The position numbers were made by a program, and so were the translations under genes. A DNA stretch of 45,364 nucleotides from positions 1 to 45,364 of the forward strand of contig CAZDSQ010000003.1 of assembly GCA_964508295.1 (NCBI GenBank), written 5' to 3'. The notes under the pieces were generated by a model. The model had not been told where the DNA came from and ran no database searches. It saw nothing but the letters and a program-made list of their open reading frames with translations. Positions 1 through 5,977 of this stretch are shown piece by piece; the stretch's first letter is position 1, and each line of letters begins with the position of its first letter. Source of the DNA: SIG578 sp964508295. Its GTDB lineage: Bacteria; Bacillota; Clostridia; Oscillospirales; Ruminococcaceae.

Positions 1-7
1 CGACATC

Positions 8-96
8 ATTGAAATGAATATGTTCAATTACCTTTGGTAATTGTTTGCGAATTCAGAGAATTCGCTGTCGAAATAAGGCTTTGCCCTATTTCGACA
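8..96. repeat. Cluster of adjacent palindromes (stem-loops)
   Basis: Three perfect hairpins lie almost end to end. The arms are CAATTACC/GGTAATTG (25-32 and 36-43, loop TTT), GCGAATTC/GAATTCGC (47-54 and 58-65, loop AGA) and TGTCGAAATA/TATTTCGACA (66-75 and 87-96). A weaker ATTGAA/TTCAAT pair (8-13 and 23-28) overlaps the first. No open reading frame runs through them. The density of exact inverted repeats suggests a short palindromic interspersed element or a structured leader, and it may extend left of the window. A TATAAT at 110-115 could be the -10 box of ddh; no good -35 box is visible. Confidence 0.6.
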
Positions 97-150
97 TAAA
101 CATAGTCATTATAATTTTATCATACCCATTAGCAAAAGGAGTGTTAATTT

Positions 151-1134
151 ATGATACGAGTCGGTATTTACGGGTACGGCAATCTGGGACGCGGCGTTGA
201 ATGTGCCATAAAGCAGGCAAATGACGCTAATCTTGTTGCTGTTTTCACAAGAAGAGATCCTTCTACCGTTAAAATTCTTACAGAAGGAGTTCCCGTTTAC
301 CATATTGACAAGGCAGAGTCGATGAAGGACGCTATTGACGTTATGATACTCTGCGGCGGAAGTGCCACAGACCTTCCCGTTCAGACGCCCACACTCGCCT
401 CTGTATTCAATGTCGTTGACAGCTTTGACACACATGCTAAAATTCCCGAGCATTTCAAAAATGTTGACCTGGCTGCCAAAAAGGGCGGAAAAACCGCAAT
501 TATCTCGGCAGGTTGGGATCCCGGAATGTTCTCGCTTAACCGCCTTTACGCTTCGGCAATTCTTCCTGAAGGCAAGGACTACACATTCTGGGGCAAGGGA
601 GTAAGCCAAGGACACAGCGACGCTATCCGCAGAATTGAAGGCGTTGTTGATGCAAGGCAGTACACCATTCCCATTGATGAGGCTCTCGAGAGCGTGCGAA
701 GCGGCTCAAACCCCGAGCTTTCAACAAGGCAAAAACACAAGCGTGACTGCTATGTTGTAGCCGCTGAGGGCGCAGACAAGGCAAAAATCAAGGCAGAGAT
801 AGTTAATATGCCTAACTACTTTGCCGATTACGACACAACAGTTACATTTATTACTGCTGAGGAAATGAAGAGCGAGCACAGCTCACTTCCCCACGGCGGC
901 TTTGTTATCCGTAGCGGAAGCACCGGCTGGGAGGGCGAAAACCGTCACATTATTGAATACAGCTTAAAGCTCGATTCCAACCCCGAATTTACCGCCAGCG
1001 TTATCTTGGCATACGCAAGGGCGGCGGTAAAGCTTTCGGATAAGGGACAGCACGGCTGCAAAACTGTTTTTGACGTTCCCCCTGCATACCTCTCGCCCTT
1101 AAGTTCGGCAGAGCTCAGAGAAAAACTGCTTTAA
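151..1134 (+). CDS. ddh: meso-Diaminopimelate D-dehydrogenase
   Basis: A 327-residue cytoplasmic enzyme that makes meso-diaminopimelate in one NADPH-dependent reductive amination of the tetrahydrodipicolinate-derived keto acid, supplying lysine and peptidoglycan. The N-terminus has the dinucleotide-binding loop YGYGNLGRGVE (residues 8-18). The segments SAGWDPGMFS and GKGVSQGHSDA are typical of bacterial Ddh, and the length fits the family. The ATG follows a good AAAGGAG site (136-142). The gene is monocistronic, with palindromes upstream and a strong terminator directly downstream. The Ddh shortcut occurs in only some Firmicutes. It could replace the succinylase, acetylase or aminotransferase routes here, but those genes would lie elsewhere. 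Confidence 0.93.
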   Translation: MIRVGIYGYGNLGRGVECAIKQANDANLVAVFTRRDPSTVKILTEGVPVYHIDKAESMKDAIDVMILCGGSATDLPVQTPTLASVFNVVDSFDTHAKIPEHFKNVDLAAKKGGKTAIISAGWDPGMFSLNRLYASAILPEGKDYTFWGKGVSQGHSDAIRRIEGVVDARQYTIPIDEALESVRSGSNPELSTRQKHKRDCYVVAAEGADKAKIKAEIVNMPNYFADYDTTVTFITAEEMKSEHSSLPHGGFVIRSGSTGWEGENRHIIEYSLKLDSNPEFTASVILAYARAAVKLSDKGQHGCKTVFDVPPAYLSPLSSAELREKLL

Positions 1135-1140
1135 AACAAA

Positions 1141-1175
1141 ACGACATCTTCCTTAATTGGAAGATGTCGTTTTTT
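1141..1175. terminator. Bidirectional intrinsic terminator between ddh and the convergent gene
   Basis: A perfect 12-bp stem, ACGACATCTTCC (1141-1152) with GGAAGATGTCGT (1159-1170), loop TTAATT. A T-run follows on the plus strand and the opposite flank (AAAACAAA) gives a T-rich tail on the minus strand. The TAA stop of the minus-strand gene (1153-1155) lies inside the loop, so the last codons of that gene form one arm. Confidence 0.9.
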
Positions 1176-1647
1176 GTTGTTTTTTACACTGGTAATATTC
1201 ACGCTGATATGCGCGTATCTTTTCCCTGTTCTTTTCGCGCCACTGTCTTTGGCGTTCTCTCAAATGTTCCTTGTTTTTAAGACCGTAAACCTTATTTTTT
1301 TCACAAATCTTCTCTCGATTTTTCTCAAAATACCGTCTGTCATAAGCGCTTTTTCGCTCTTTATTTTCGAGCCTATACTTAACATATCGTTCTCTATTCA
1401 AAGAATAATATGCCTGAGCGTAAGCCCTTTTTCCCTCGGCATTTTCAGAAAGGTACTCTTTTTTGCGCTTTAACGCCTTTTCGGACATTTTTCGATTTCT
1501 TTTTTGGCCGCGTTTTTTTATAATGCCCTTATCTATGTTTTCAGACTCAATATAATCCTCAATTTCGATAACATCATTTATGCAGTCATCAAAGGCGCAG
1601 TTAAAGCAATCTCTATCGCAAACGGCTTTTGTTTGTCTTTTGCACAT
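1153..1647 (-). CDS. Uncharacterised Cys-cluster protein with charged repeats
   Basis: About 164 residues, function not recognised. The N-terminus has closely spaced cysteines (MCKRQTKAVC, CDRDCFNCAFDDC), which looks like a small metal-binding knot. The C-terminal two thirds consist of roughly 14-15-residue repeats rich in Asn, Arg, Lys, Glu and Tyr, with cores such as NREKI, NKERK, NKEHL and NRERY, likely long helices. Proteins of this appearance occur in clostridial genomes and phages, but I cannot assign a role. The ATG at 1647 follows a GGCGGTG site (1654-1660); a GTG at 1656 is the alternative start. It is divergent from the HTH-S24 regulator and may share its operators. A TTACA-AAA-TGTAA dyad (1667-1679) lies in its leader. 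Confidence 0.6.
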   Translation of the reverse strand: MCKRQTKAVCDRDCFNCAFDDCINDVIEIEDYIESENIDKGIIKKRGQKRNRKMSEKALKRKKEYLSENAEGKRAYAQAYYSLNRERYVKYRLENKERKSAYDRRYFEKNREKICEKNKVYGLKNKEHLRERQRQWREKNREKIRAYQREYYQCKKQQKTTSSN

Positions 1648-1691
1648 TTTATTCACCGCCGTTTCTTTACAAAATGTAAGCCTTTAATGTT

Positions 1692-1720
1692 ATTTTATAT
1701 TATATTTTGCATTTTGTCAA
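1692..1720 (-). promoter_or_regulatory. Sigma-A-type promoter for the Cys-cluster gene
   Basis: On the minus strand, TTGACA (1715-1720), a 17-bp spacer and TAAAAT (1692-1697). The predicted start is near 1685, upstream of the ribosome binding site. The -35 box sits in TTGACAAAATGCAAAA, which is mirrored at the divergent promoter, so both may be bound by the same protein. Confidence 0.6.
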
Positions 1721-1738
1721 CATATTTTTTAAAATATA

Positions 1739-1767
1739 TTGACATTTTGCAAAGTTTATGTTATATT
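1739..1767 (+). promoter_or_regulatory. Sigma-A-type promoter of the HTH-S24 regulator
   Basis: TTGACA (1739-1744), a 17-bp spacer and TATATT (1762-1767), close to the sigma-A consensus. The expected start is about 1774. The -35 region reads TTGACATTTTGCAAAG, an inverted copy of the element at the divergent promoter (12 of 16 positions identical). Confidence 0.75.
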
Positions 1768-1776
1768 GTAAGAAAA

Positions 1777-1793
1777 TGTCGAAATATGTCGAG
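1777..1793 (+). promoter_or_regulatory. Tandem Spo0A boxes at the transcription start
   Basis: TGTCGAA (1777-1783), three bases, then TGTCGAG (1787-1793). This matches the 0A-box consensus TGTCGAA and the 10-bp repeat spacing known for Spo0A dimer sites. The boxes begin a few bases after the predicted start site, a position from which Spo0A~P represses genes such as Bacillus abrB. Binding is inferred from sequence only. Confidence 0.55.
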
Positions 1794-1806
1794 AGAGGTG
1801 TTTGTA

Positions 1807-2394
1807 TTGCGGCTTAAGGAATTAAGAAAAGCAAGGGGATTGTCACTTAAAGAGCTTGGGGATATTTTGGGGGTTGCCGAAAGCACGGTTTCGCTTTATG
1901 AAAACTCAAAGCGCGAGGCTTCGTATACTGTTTTGCAGAAGCTATCAAAGTATTTTAACGTTTCGATTGATTATCTGCTGGGCGGCGACGAGCAAAACGG
2001 AGAGAAAAAAAGTCCATACACGATTTACATACCGATTTTAGAGTCGGTTTCCCTATCGGGAAGCGCCATTGAGTGCTATTATTCTGCTGAAAAGGAGTCT
2101 ATCGAGCTTGGCTCTACAGATGACTTTTTCTATTTTAAAATGCACGGAGAGTCAATGGCACCGCAGATAGCAGACGGAGATATTGCTCTTATTAAAAAGC
2201 AAGATGATGCCGAAAGCGGCAGCATTGCCGCGGTTATTTACGGCGATAATCCCGTTATGCTAAGGCGAGTTGTTAAAAACGGTGACATTACTGTTTTGCA
2301 TCCGTTTAATCCAAATTTTGAAAGCTTTTTTGTAAATCGCGGTGAGAAAATTACTGTTCTAGGCGTTGTTACAGAAACCATTAAAAAATGGTAA
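1807..2394 (+). CDS. XRE-family HTH regulator with S24 (LexA/CI-like) C-terminal domain
   Basis: A 195-residue repressor-like protein. An HTH_3 domain fills residues 1-60 (ELGDILGVAESTVSLYEN is the helix-turn-helix) and an S24 peptidase-fold domain fills about 72-195. The catalytic serine motif is present (HGESM, Ser116). The position where LexA and CI carry the general-base lysine reads VMLRRV, so the Lys appears replaced by Arg153. No clear Ala-Gly cleavage site is visible in the linker, so self-cleavage is doubtful. I chose TTG 1807 because GAGAGGTG (1793-1800) precedes it by six bases and the HTH domain begins there. An ATG at 1786 is in frame but has no site. Tandem Spo0A boxes at the promoter suggest shut-off at sporulation onset. 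Confidence 0.85.
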   Translation: MRLKELRKARGLSLKELGDILGVAESTVSLYENSKREASYTVLQKLSKYFNVSIDYLLGGDEQNGEKKSPYTIYIPILESVSLSGSAIECYYSAEKESIELGSTDDFFYFKMHGESMAPQIADGDIALIKKQDDAESGSIAAVIYGDNPVMLRRVVKNGDITVLHPFNPNFESFFVNRGEKITVLGVVTETIKKW

Positions 2395-2398
2395 AAAA

Positions 2399-2430
2399 AT
2401 CCGAGGAAAGCTATAAAACTTTCCTCGGAT
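2399..2430. terminator. Hairpin after the HTH-S24 gene
   Basis: A perfect 12-bp stem, ATCCGAGGAAAG (2399-2410) with CTTTCCTCGGAT (2419-2430). The plus-strand tail (ATGCTTTTA) is only weakly T-rich, so termination may be partial and leave some read-through into the small gene at 2474. Confidence 0.6.
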
Positions 2431-2473
2431 ATGCTTTTATATATATGCCAAAATAATATTGGAGGTGAAAATA

Positions 2474-2632
2474 ATGCCTCATAAAAATAAGCAAAATAAA
2501 CAAATTCACTCTGCAGAAAAAAAATTAGAAGAATTTAATCGAAAGAGCGAATACCCTGTTGTAAACCGCGCATCACTAAAGGATTACGATGCCTTAGAGG
2601 TAAAACGATGGGTTGAGGAAAACGAGCTTTGA
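2474..2632 (+). CDS. Small protein resembling DUF3787 / spore-surface family
   Basis: A 52-residue reading frame with a perfect GGAGGTG site (2461-2467) seven bases before its ATG. The N-terminus is Lys/Asn/Gln-rich and the C-terminus reads YPVVNRASL...EVKRWVEENEL. A 'PV-NR-S' segment followed by a helix ending in 'W-V-(D/E)-EN' is what I recall of the short clostridial DUF3787 proteins, some described as spore-surface proteins. I hold this assignment loosely. It lies downstream of the HTH-S24 gene and its hairpin, with no clear separate promoter. If the family call is right, a sporulation link would agree with the Spo0A boxes upstream. Confidence 0.6.
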   Translation: MPHKNKQNKQIHSAEKKLEEFNRKSEYPVVNRASLKDYDALEVKRWVEENEL

Positions 2633-2691
2633 TGATACGGATGGTCGTCCCGATTCAGAAAGTAAAAAAGTTTAAATCAAGACACCTTCAA

Positions 2692-2712
2692 GGCGCAGGC
2701 ATGGCCTGCGCC
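2692..2712. terminator. G+C-rich hairpin between convergent genes
   Basis: A perfect stem, GGCGCAGGC (2692-2700) with GCCTGCGCC (2704-2712), loop ATG. It lies between the 52-residue gene and the stop codon of the convergent acetyltransferase. Neither side has a long T-run, so its strength as a terminator is uncertain. Confidence 0.5.
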
Positions 2713-2716
2713 GCAT

Positions 2717-3235
2717 TTATTTGTCCTCAGAGTAATTTGCAAAGCTTGTAAAGGTATTGTCCCTTACATCCTCATGCAGAATTGTTCTCGGCTTTGAGAG
2801 CACAACTGTTGCATTATCCGGCACATCCTCGGTCACAACGCAGTTTGCACCGATGCGAACGTTGTTTCCAACAGTTATTCCGCCAATAATCTTAGCGCCC
2901 GCTCCGATATAAACGTTATCAAAAATTTTAGGCGAGCCGTTATGCTTTGAGCCTTTTGCGGTGTTTGAGCCAATGGTTACCTGATGAAAAATAGTGCAGT
3001 TCTCCCCTATTTCAGCTCCTGCCGAAATGAGTATTCCGTTAAGCCCATGCGGGAAGGTTATTCTACCCTTTATCTTGGTCTGCGGCTCGATCGAGGCGTT
3101 GTTTTTATAAAGAATTCTTTGGCATATAAGGCTGTGATATTTACGACAAAGCGGATTTTTGCTTTTTAGCATCTTTTCTCTATGCATCCAGAATTCGTTC
3201 TGGTCGGGGCCTACTATTAAACTTCTAAGGCTCAT
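2717..3235 (-). CDS. Hexapeptide-repeat O-acetyltransferase (serine acetyltransferase-like)
   Basis: A 172-residue left-handed beta-helix acyltransferase that presumably uses acetyl-CoA on an unknown acceptor. Hexapeptide turns are visible through the second half (ISAGAEIGENC, VTIGSN, VYIGAGAKIIGGITVGNNVRIGANCVV), with the catalytic-type His in IFHQVTIG. The N-terminal helical part (DQNEFWMHREKMLKSKNP) resembles CysE-like proteins from polysaccharide loci more than housekeeping CysE. The ATG follows AAAGGAG. Its start lies two bases from the stop of the upstream formyltransferase, so the two are translationally linked and probably act in one pathway, for example amino-sugar decoration. Confidence 0.75.
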   Translation of the reverse strand: MSLRSLIVGPDQNEFWMHREKMLKSKNPLCRKYHSLICQRILYKNNASIEPQTKIKGRITFPHGLNGILISAGAEIGENCTIFHQVTIGSNTAKGSKHNGSPKIFDNVYIGAGAKIIGGITVGNNVRIGANCVVTEDVPDNATVVLSKPRTILHEDVRDNTFTSFANYSEDK

Positions 3236-3237
3236 TT

Positions 3238-3936
3238 TTATTCTCCTTTGTTTTTGTCCGAAAATATTACATAATCTTTGGTAAATGCTCTTATAATTTT
3301 ATCTTTTAGGTCCGATGCGGTATTTTTATATATAGTTCTTTCAATATCTGTGGGCTCTTTCCAATACTCGCCTTTTGCCTGTGGTATAGCATTTTCCCAA
3401 TAGTTATCAAGGTTAGACAAAATTTTTTTTGTTAAATCAAGGGCGGCGCACCTAGCCTTTTTTTCAAGACTTCTATAGGTTTCGTTTTGGCTTACCTCAA
3501 ATTCCGCTTGCAAGAGGATTTCGCCCTCGTCAAATTTCTCGGCGATCTTATGCGCCGTTACGCCGCTCTTTTTAAGTCCCTTTAAAATTATATGCGGAAA
3601 GGGCCACGGACCTCTCCCCTCGGGGAGCAGGCTTGGGTGAATATTCACGCCGCGAAACGACGGTACGCTCTCGCAGGGAATTCTATAAGCATAGCCTGCA
3701 GAAAAGGCTAAATCGCATCCGTTTTGCTCGAACTGCCATTTGAGCTCGTCCACCGTAATTCTCTCAGTTGTAAAGGGAATATTCTTTACAGCGCAGATTT
3801 CTTTTATCTCGTCATTTTTATCAAAATAACCGTCGCCCTCAAAGCTATAAACCTTAAGAATATTTATTTTAGGGTTTGAGGCGAGCTCTTTAAGGCAGGG
3901 CGCAAACAGATCGTAGCCAAAATAAATAATATTCAA
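3238..3936 (-). CDS. Formyltransferase-family protein (Fmt-like catalytic domain only)
   Basis: About 232 residues with the N10-formyltetrahydrofolate transferase fold. The catalytic Asn and His are in GVNIHPSLLPEGRGPWPF and the Asp in EKFDEGEILLQ. It is shorter than methionyl-tRNA formyltransferase (about 310 residues) and lacks the tRNA-binding C-terminal domain. It may act on an amino-sugar nucleotide or another small amine, as the QdtF/VioF/ArnA-type enzymes do. TTG 3936 fits the spacing from AGGCGGTG and gives the usual MNIIYFG start; a GTG at 3945 is the alternative. It is co-directional and nearly contiguous with the acetyltransferase. The acceptor is unknown. Confidence 0.75.
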   Translation of the reverse strand: MNIIYFGYDLFAPCLKELASNPKINILKVYSFEGDGYFDKNDEIKEICAVKNIPFTTERITVDELKWQFEQNGCDLAFSAGYAYRIPCESVPSFRGVNIHPSLLPEGRGPWPFPHIILKGLKKSGVTAHKIAEKFDEGEILLQAEFEVSQNETYRSLEKKARCAALDLTKKILSNLDNYWENAIPQAKGEYWKEPTDIERTIYKNTASDLKDKIIRAFTKDYVIFSDKNKGE

Positions 3937-3969
3937 ACGTCGCACCGCCTTTCAAAAATCTATATAAAA

Positions 3970-3998
3970 ATAATACCACACTCTTTCGGGTTTTACAA
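3970..3998 (-). promoter_or_regulatory. Promoter of the formyl/acetyltransferase pair
   Basis: On the minus strand, TTGTAA (3993-3998), a 17-bp spacer and TATTAT (3970-3975). The -35 box lies in the loop of the upstream terminator and the -10 box directly follows its stem, so terminator and promoter overlap. Confidence 0.45.
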
Positions 3999-4014
3999 GC
4001 AAAAAGAATGTGGT
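3975..4014 (-). terminator. Terminator of the DUF554-LysR operon
   Basis: Just after the LysR stop codon, ACCACATTCTTT and AAAGAGTGTGGT (minus strand, with one T-G pair) form a 12-bp stem followed by ATTATTTTTA. Confidence 0.7.
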
Positions 4015-4023
4015 AGCTTTACG

Positions 4024-4923
4024 TCAATTTATATTTGCAAGACCTTCAAGCATCTGTATGAAGCTTTTTGTCAGCTCAGAGGGTATTTTGTCTGTTCTGA
4101 GTATATATCCGATGATATAAAAATCGTCGCTTTCAAACGGGATACTGACTATCCGCTCCTCATTTAACTGAGAAGGCATTATTCCCGTTCCTACAGTATA
4201 TCCGTCGGTATCGAGCAAAACATTCATAAGGGTTGCCCTGTCGCTTATTTCTATATGCTTATTACTGTATGGGTTTACTATTTCCTCTGTAAAAAACGAG
4301 GTGCTGTGCTCGCCCTGCTCATAGGAAACGTAGGGGTAATCCTTTATATCGGCGCAGGTTATAAGCGTTTTTTGGCTTAAGGGATGTTCCCTTCTCACGT
4401 ATATGTGCGGCAAAGCCTTTAGCACGGGAGTAAATGAGAGTCCCCTTTTACCAATATATCTTTCCATAATGCCTTGGTCATTGCCTTTTATAGCAATGAT
4501 TCCAATATCGCTGTAGGCTTTTTCGGTTTCGCAAACAACGTCATAGGTTTTCATTTCTCTGAGCGAAAAGCGATAATTATGGCTGCCCATACGGTTTAAA
4601 AGCTTTACAAAAATATCGGCAACAAAATCATAGTGTTGAGTAGACACGTACAGTCTTTTTTGGATATCGTCGCTTGAGTACCGCTCTAAAATAAAATCGT
4701 TCTGCTCTGTGATCTGTCCTGCGTATCTTGCAAATTCAGTGCCCTCGTCGGTCAAAAACACTCCGTTTCCCGAGCGCTCAAAAATCTTTATACCGAGCTC
4801 GTTTTCGAGAGATTTCACGCTGACAGAAAGGCTTGACTGAGCCACAAAAAGCTGCTTGGCCGCCTCGTTAAACGAGCCGCACTGCGCAATCTTTAAAATA
4901 TACTTACACTGCTGAATAGTCAT
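4024..4923 (-). CDS. LysR-family transcriptional regulator
   Basis: A 299-residue DNA-binding regulator. The N-terminal winged HTH has the signature FNEAAKQLFVAQSSLSVSVK, followed by ELGIKIFERSGNGVFLTDEG. The rest is a periplasmic-binding-protein-like effector domain, including TGIMPSQL and an extended C-terminus. The start is ATG 4923: the upstream DUF554 stop overlaps it as ATGA and GGGGTGG lies five bases before. A GTG at 4932 is less likely. Regulator and membrane protein form a coupled operon, so the regulator probably controls the DUF554 gene. A LysR-type dyad lies in that promoter. The effector is unknown. Confidence 0.85.
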   Translation of the reverse strand: MTIQQCKYILKIAQCGSFNEAAKQLFVAQSSLSVSVKSLENELGIKIFERSGNGVFLTDEGTEFARYAGQITEQNDFILERYSSDDIQKRLYVSTQHYDFVADIFVKLLNRMGSHNYRFSLREMKTYDVVCETEKAYSDIGIIAIKGNDQGIMERYIGKRGLSFTPVLKALPHIYVRREHPLSQKTLITCADIKDYPYVSYEQGEHSTSFFTEEIVNPYSNKHIEISDRATLMNVLLDTDGYTVGTGIMPSQLNEERIVSIPFESDDFYIIGYILRTDKIPSELTKSFIQMLEGLANIN

Positions 4924-5615
4924 AGTATCCACCCCGTTGCTTCGATTATGATATGATATATAAGAATAAGAAAAATCGCAGGCAGCATATTGATGTTGCT
5001 GATTTTATATTTATTACCGGACATAAGATTAAATCCTGAAAAGAACAAAATTATATATCCCATTGCGCAAAGCTGAGCCACCATCAAGTCGCTGAAAAAA
5101 GGTGCCGCAAAATATGCCGCTACCACTATTATAATCTGAATTGCAGCCACAGGCAAGGCAGACAAAGAAACTATTTTTCCGTAAGCAGAGCCGAAAATTA
5201 CAGCAAAAGGTGCATCAATAAGGCTTTTCAGAAAAAGTTGGCTGTTATCGCCGTTTATTGCAAGCGCAACGGGGCCGCATATCTGAAGTCCGCCTATGCC
5301 GAAAAACAGCGAGGCATCAATAAAAGCGTTGGCAGATGCATTTTCCGACTTGCCGAGGTTGCTTAGCTTATCCTCAAGGTGAAGGGCCTGACCTATTTTA
5401 CTTCCTACTATGTAGGCGAGCAGTACAACAACAAGACTTTCGCTTGAAATGTTACTGCCGTCTACATTATACATATTTTCAAAAAAACCGACAAGGCTGA
5501 CGATTATAATCGAAATTCCCAATATCTGAAAATTCTGATTTGATATGTTTTTATGCAGTCTGCCGCCCAAAAGTCCGCCTAAAACGATTGCAACTGCATT
5601 TGTTATTATACCCAT
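4920..5615 (-). CDS. DUF554 family integral membrane protein
   Basis: A 231-residue polytopic inner-membrane protein with about seven hydrophobic segments. The N-terminus MGIITNAVAIVLGGLLGG and the internal DASLFFGIGGLQICGPVA match the DUF554 (YdfK-like) family, usually 220-240 residues, whose transport or enzymatic role is unknown. The ATG follows AAGGAGACTTCTTA. It overlaps the LysR gene by four bases. An extended -10 promoter and a LysR-type dyad lie directly upstream. Confidence 0.85.
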   Translation of the reverse strand: MGIITNAVAIVLGGLLGGRLHKNISNQNFQILGISIIIVSLVGFFENMYNVDGSNISSESLVVVLLAYIVGSKIGQALHLEDKLSNLGKSENASANAFIDASLFFGIGGLQICGPVALAINGDNSQLFLKSLIDAPFAVIFGSAYGKIVSLSALPVAAIQIIIVVAAYFAAPFFSDLMVAQLCAMGYIILFFSGFNLMSGNKYKISNINMLPAIFLILIYHIIIEATGWIL

Positions 5616-5649
5616 TAAGAAGTCTCCTTTGTAAGCACTTGCGTTATTA

Positions 5650-5700
5650 ATTATAGCACAAGAGCTCTTGCGGCGGGTAATACCAAAAAACTATCGGTAT
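5650..5700 (-). promoter_or_regulatory. DUF554 promoter with LysR-type operator
   Basis: Minus-strand TGCTATAAT (5650-5658) is an extended -10 box with no good -35 box, as expected of an activated promoter. Upstream lie a 12-bp palindrome CAAGAGCTCTTG (5659-5670) and the interrupted dyad ATACC-N11-GGTAT (5680-5700). The latter has the T-N11-A geometry typical of LysR-type sites. The downstream operon ends with a LysR gene. Confidence 0.55.
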
Positions 5701-5721
5701 CGTTAGGAAAAAGTTATAAAT

Positions 5722-5806
5722 AAAAAGCACAAAGCCGCAACCCATAAGGTTGCGGCTTTATGCCGTATGCCATCTATATGTTGTTGAGAGATAATGTCTG
5801 ATTAAC
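5722..5806 (-). ncRNA. Candidate small RNA or terminated leader upstream of DUF554
   Basis: A predicted transcript of about 85 nt starts downstream of a minus-strand sigma-A promoter and ends in a strong intrinsic terminator: arms AAAGCCGCAACC (5731-5742) and GGTTGCGGCTTT (5748-5759), then a T-run on the minus strand (5722-5726). No protein gene needs this terminator. The RNA could be a free small RNA, or a leader attenuator of the DUF554-LysR operon if read-through is regulated. A 19-codon frame starting at an ATG exists inside it but has no ribosome binding site. No known riboswitch class was recognised. Confidence 0.4.
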
Positions 5807-5812
5807 AATACT

Positions 5813-5840
5813 ATTTTATCATAACTTTAAAAAAAGTCAA
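5813..5840 (-). promoter_or_regulatory. Promoter of the candidate small RNA
   Basis: Minus-strand TTGACT (5835-5840), a 16-bp spacer and TAAAAT (5813-5818), with an upstream TG giving an extended -10 box (TGATAAAAT). Confidence 0.5.
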
Positions 5841-5891
5841 GTCCTTTTAGAGTTGCCTTATATTAATTTTCAAAAAATTTAAAAATACATC

Positions 5892-5920
5892 TTGAATATC
5901 TTTTTTGAATATGCTATCAT
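5892..5920 (+). promoter_or_regulatory. acpP promoter
   Basis: TTGAAT (5892-5897), a 17-bp spacer and TATCAT (5915-5920). The leader is about 50 nt and ends in AGAAAGGAG (5960-5968), seven to nine bases before the acpP ATG. Confidence 0.6.
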
Positions 5921-5977
5921 TATTGCAACAAACGAGCTCGATTTTGAGCCCTTTTACTTAGAAAGGAGATATTTTTT

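Noticed and set aside
109..615. 168-residue minus-strand frame opposite ddh
   Set aside because: It is a codon-shadow of the well-supported ddh gene and has no ribosome binding site or family signature.
1504..1806. Long N-terminal extension of the HTH-S24 protein
   Set aside because: The extra 100 codons overlap the divergent gene, both promoters and the Spo0A boxes, have no ribosome binding site and read as low-complexity Phe/Ile/Leu sequence. The domain starts at 1807.
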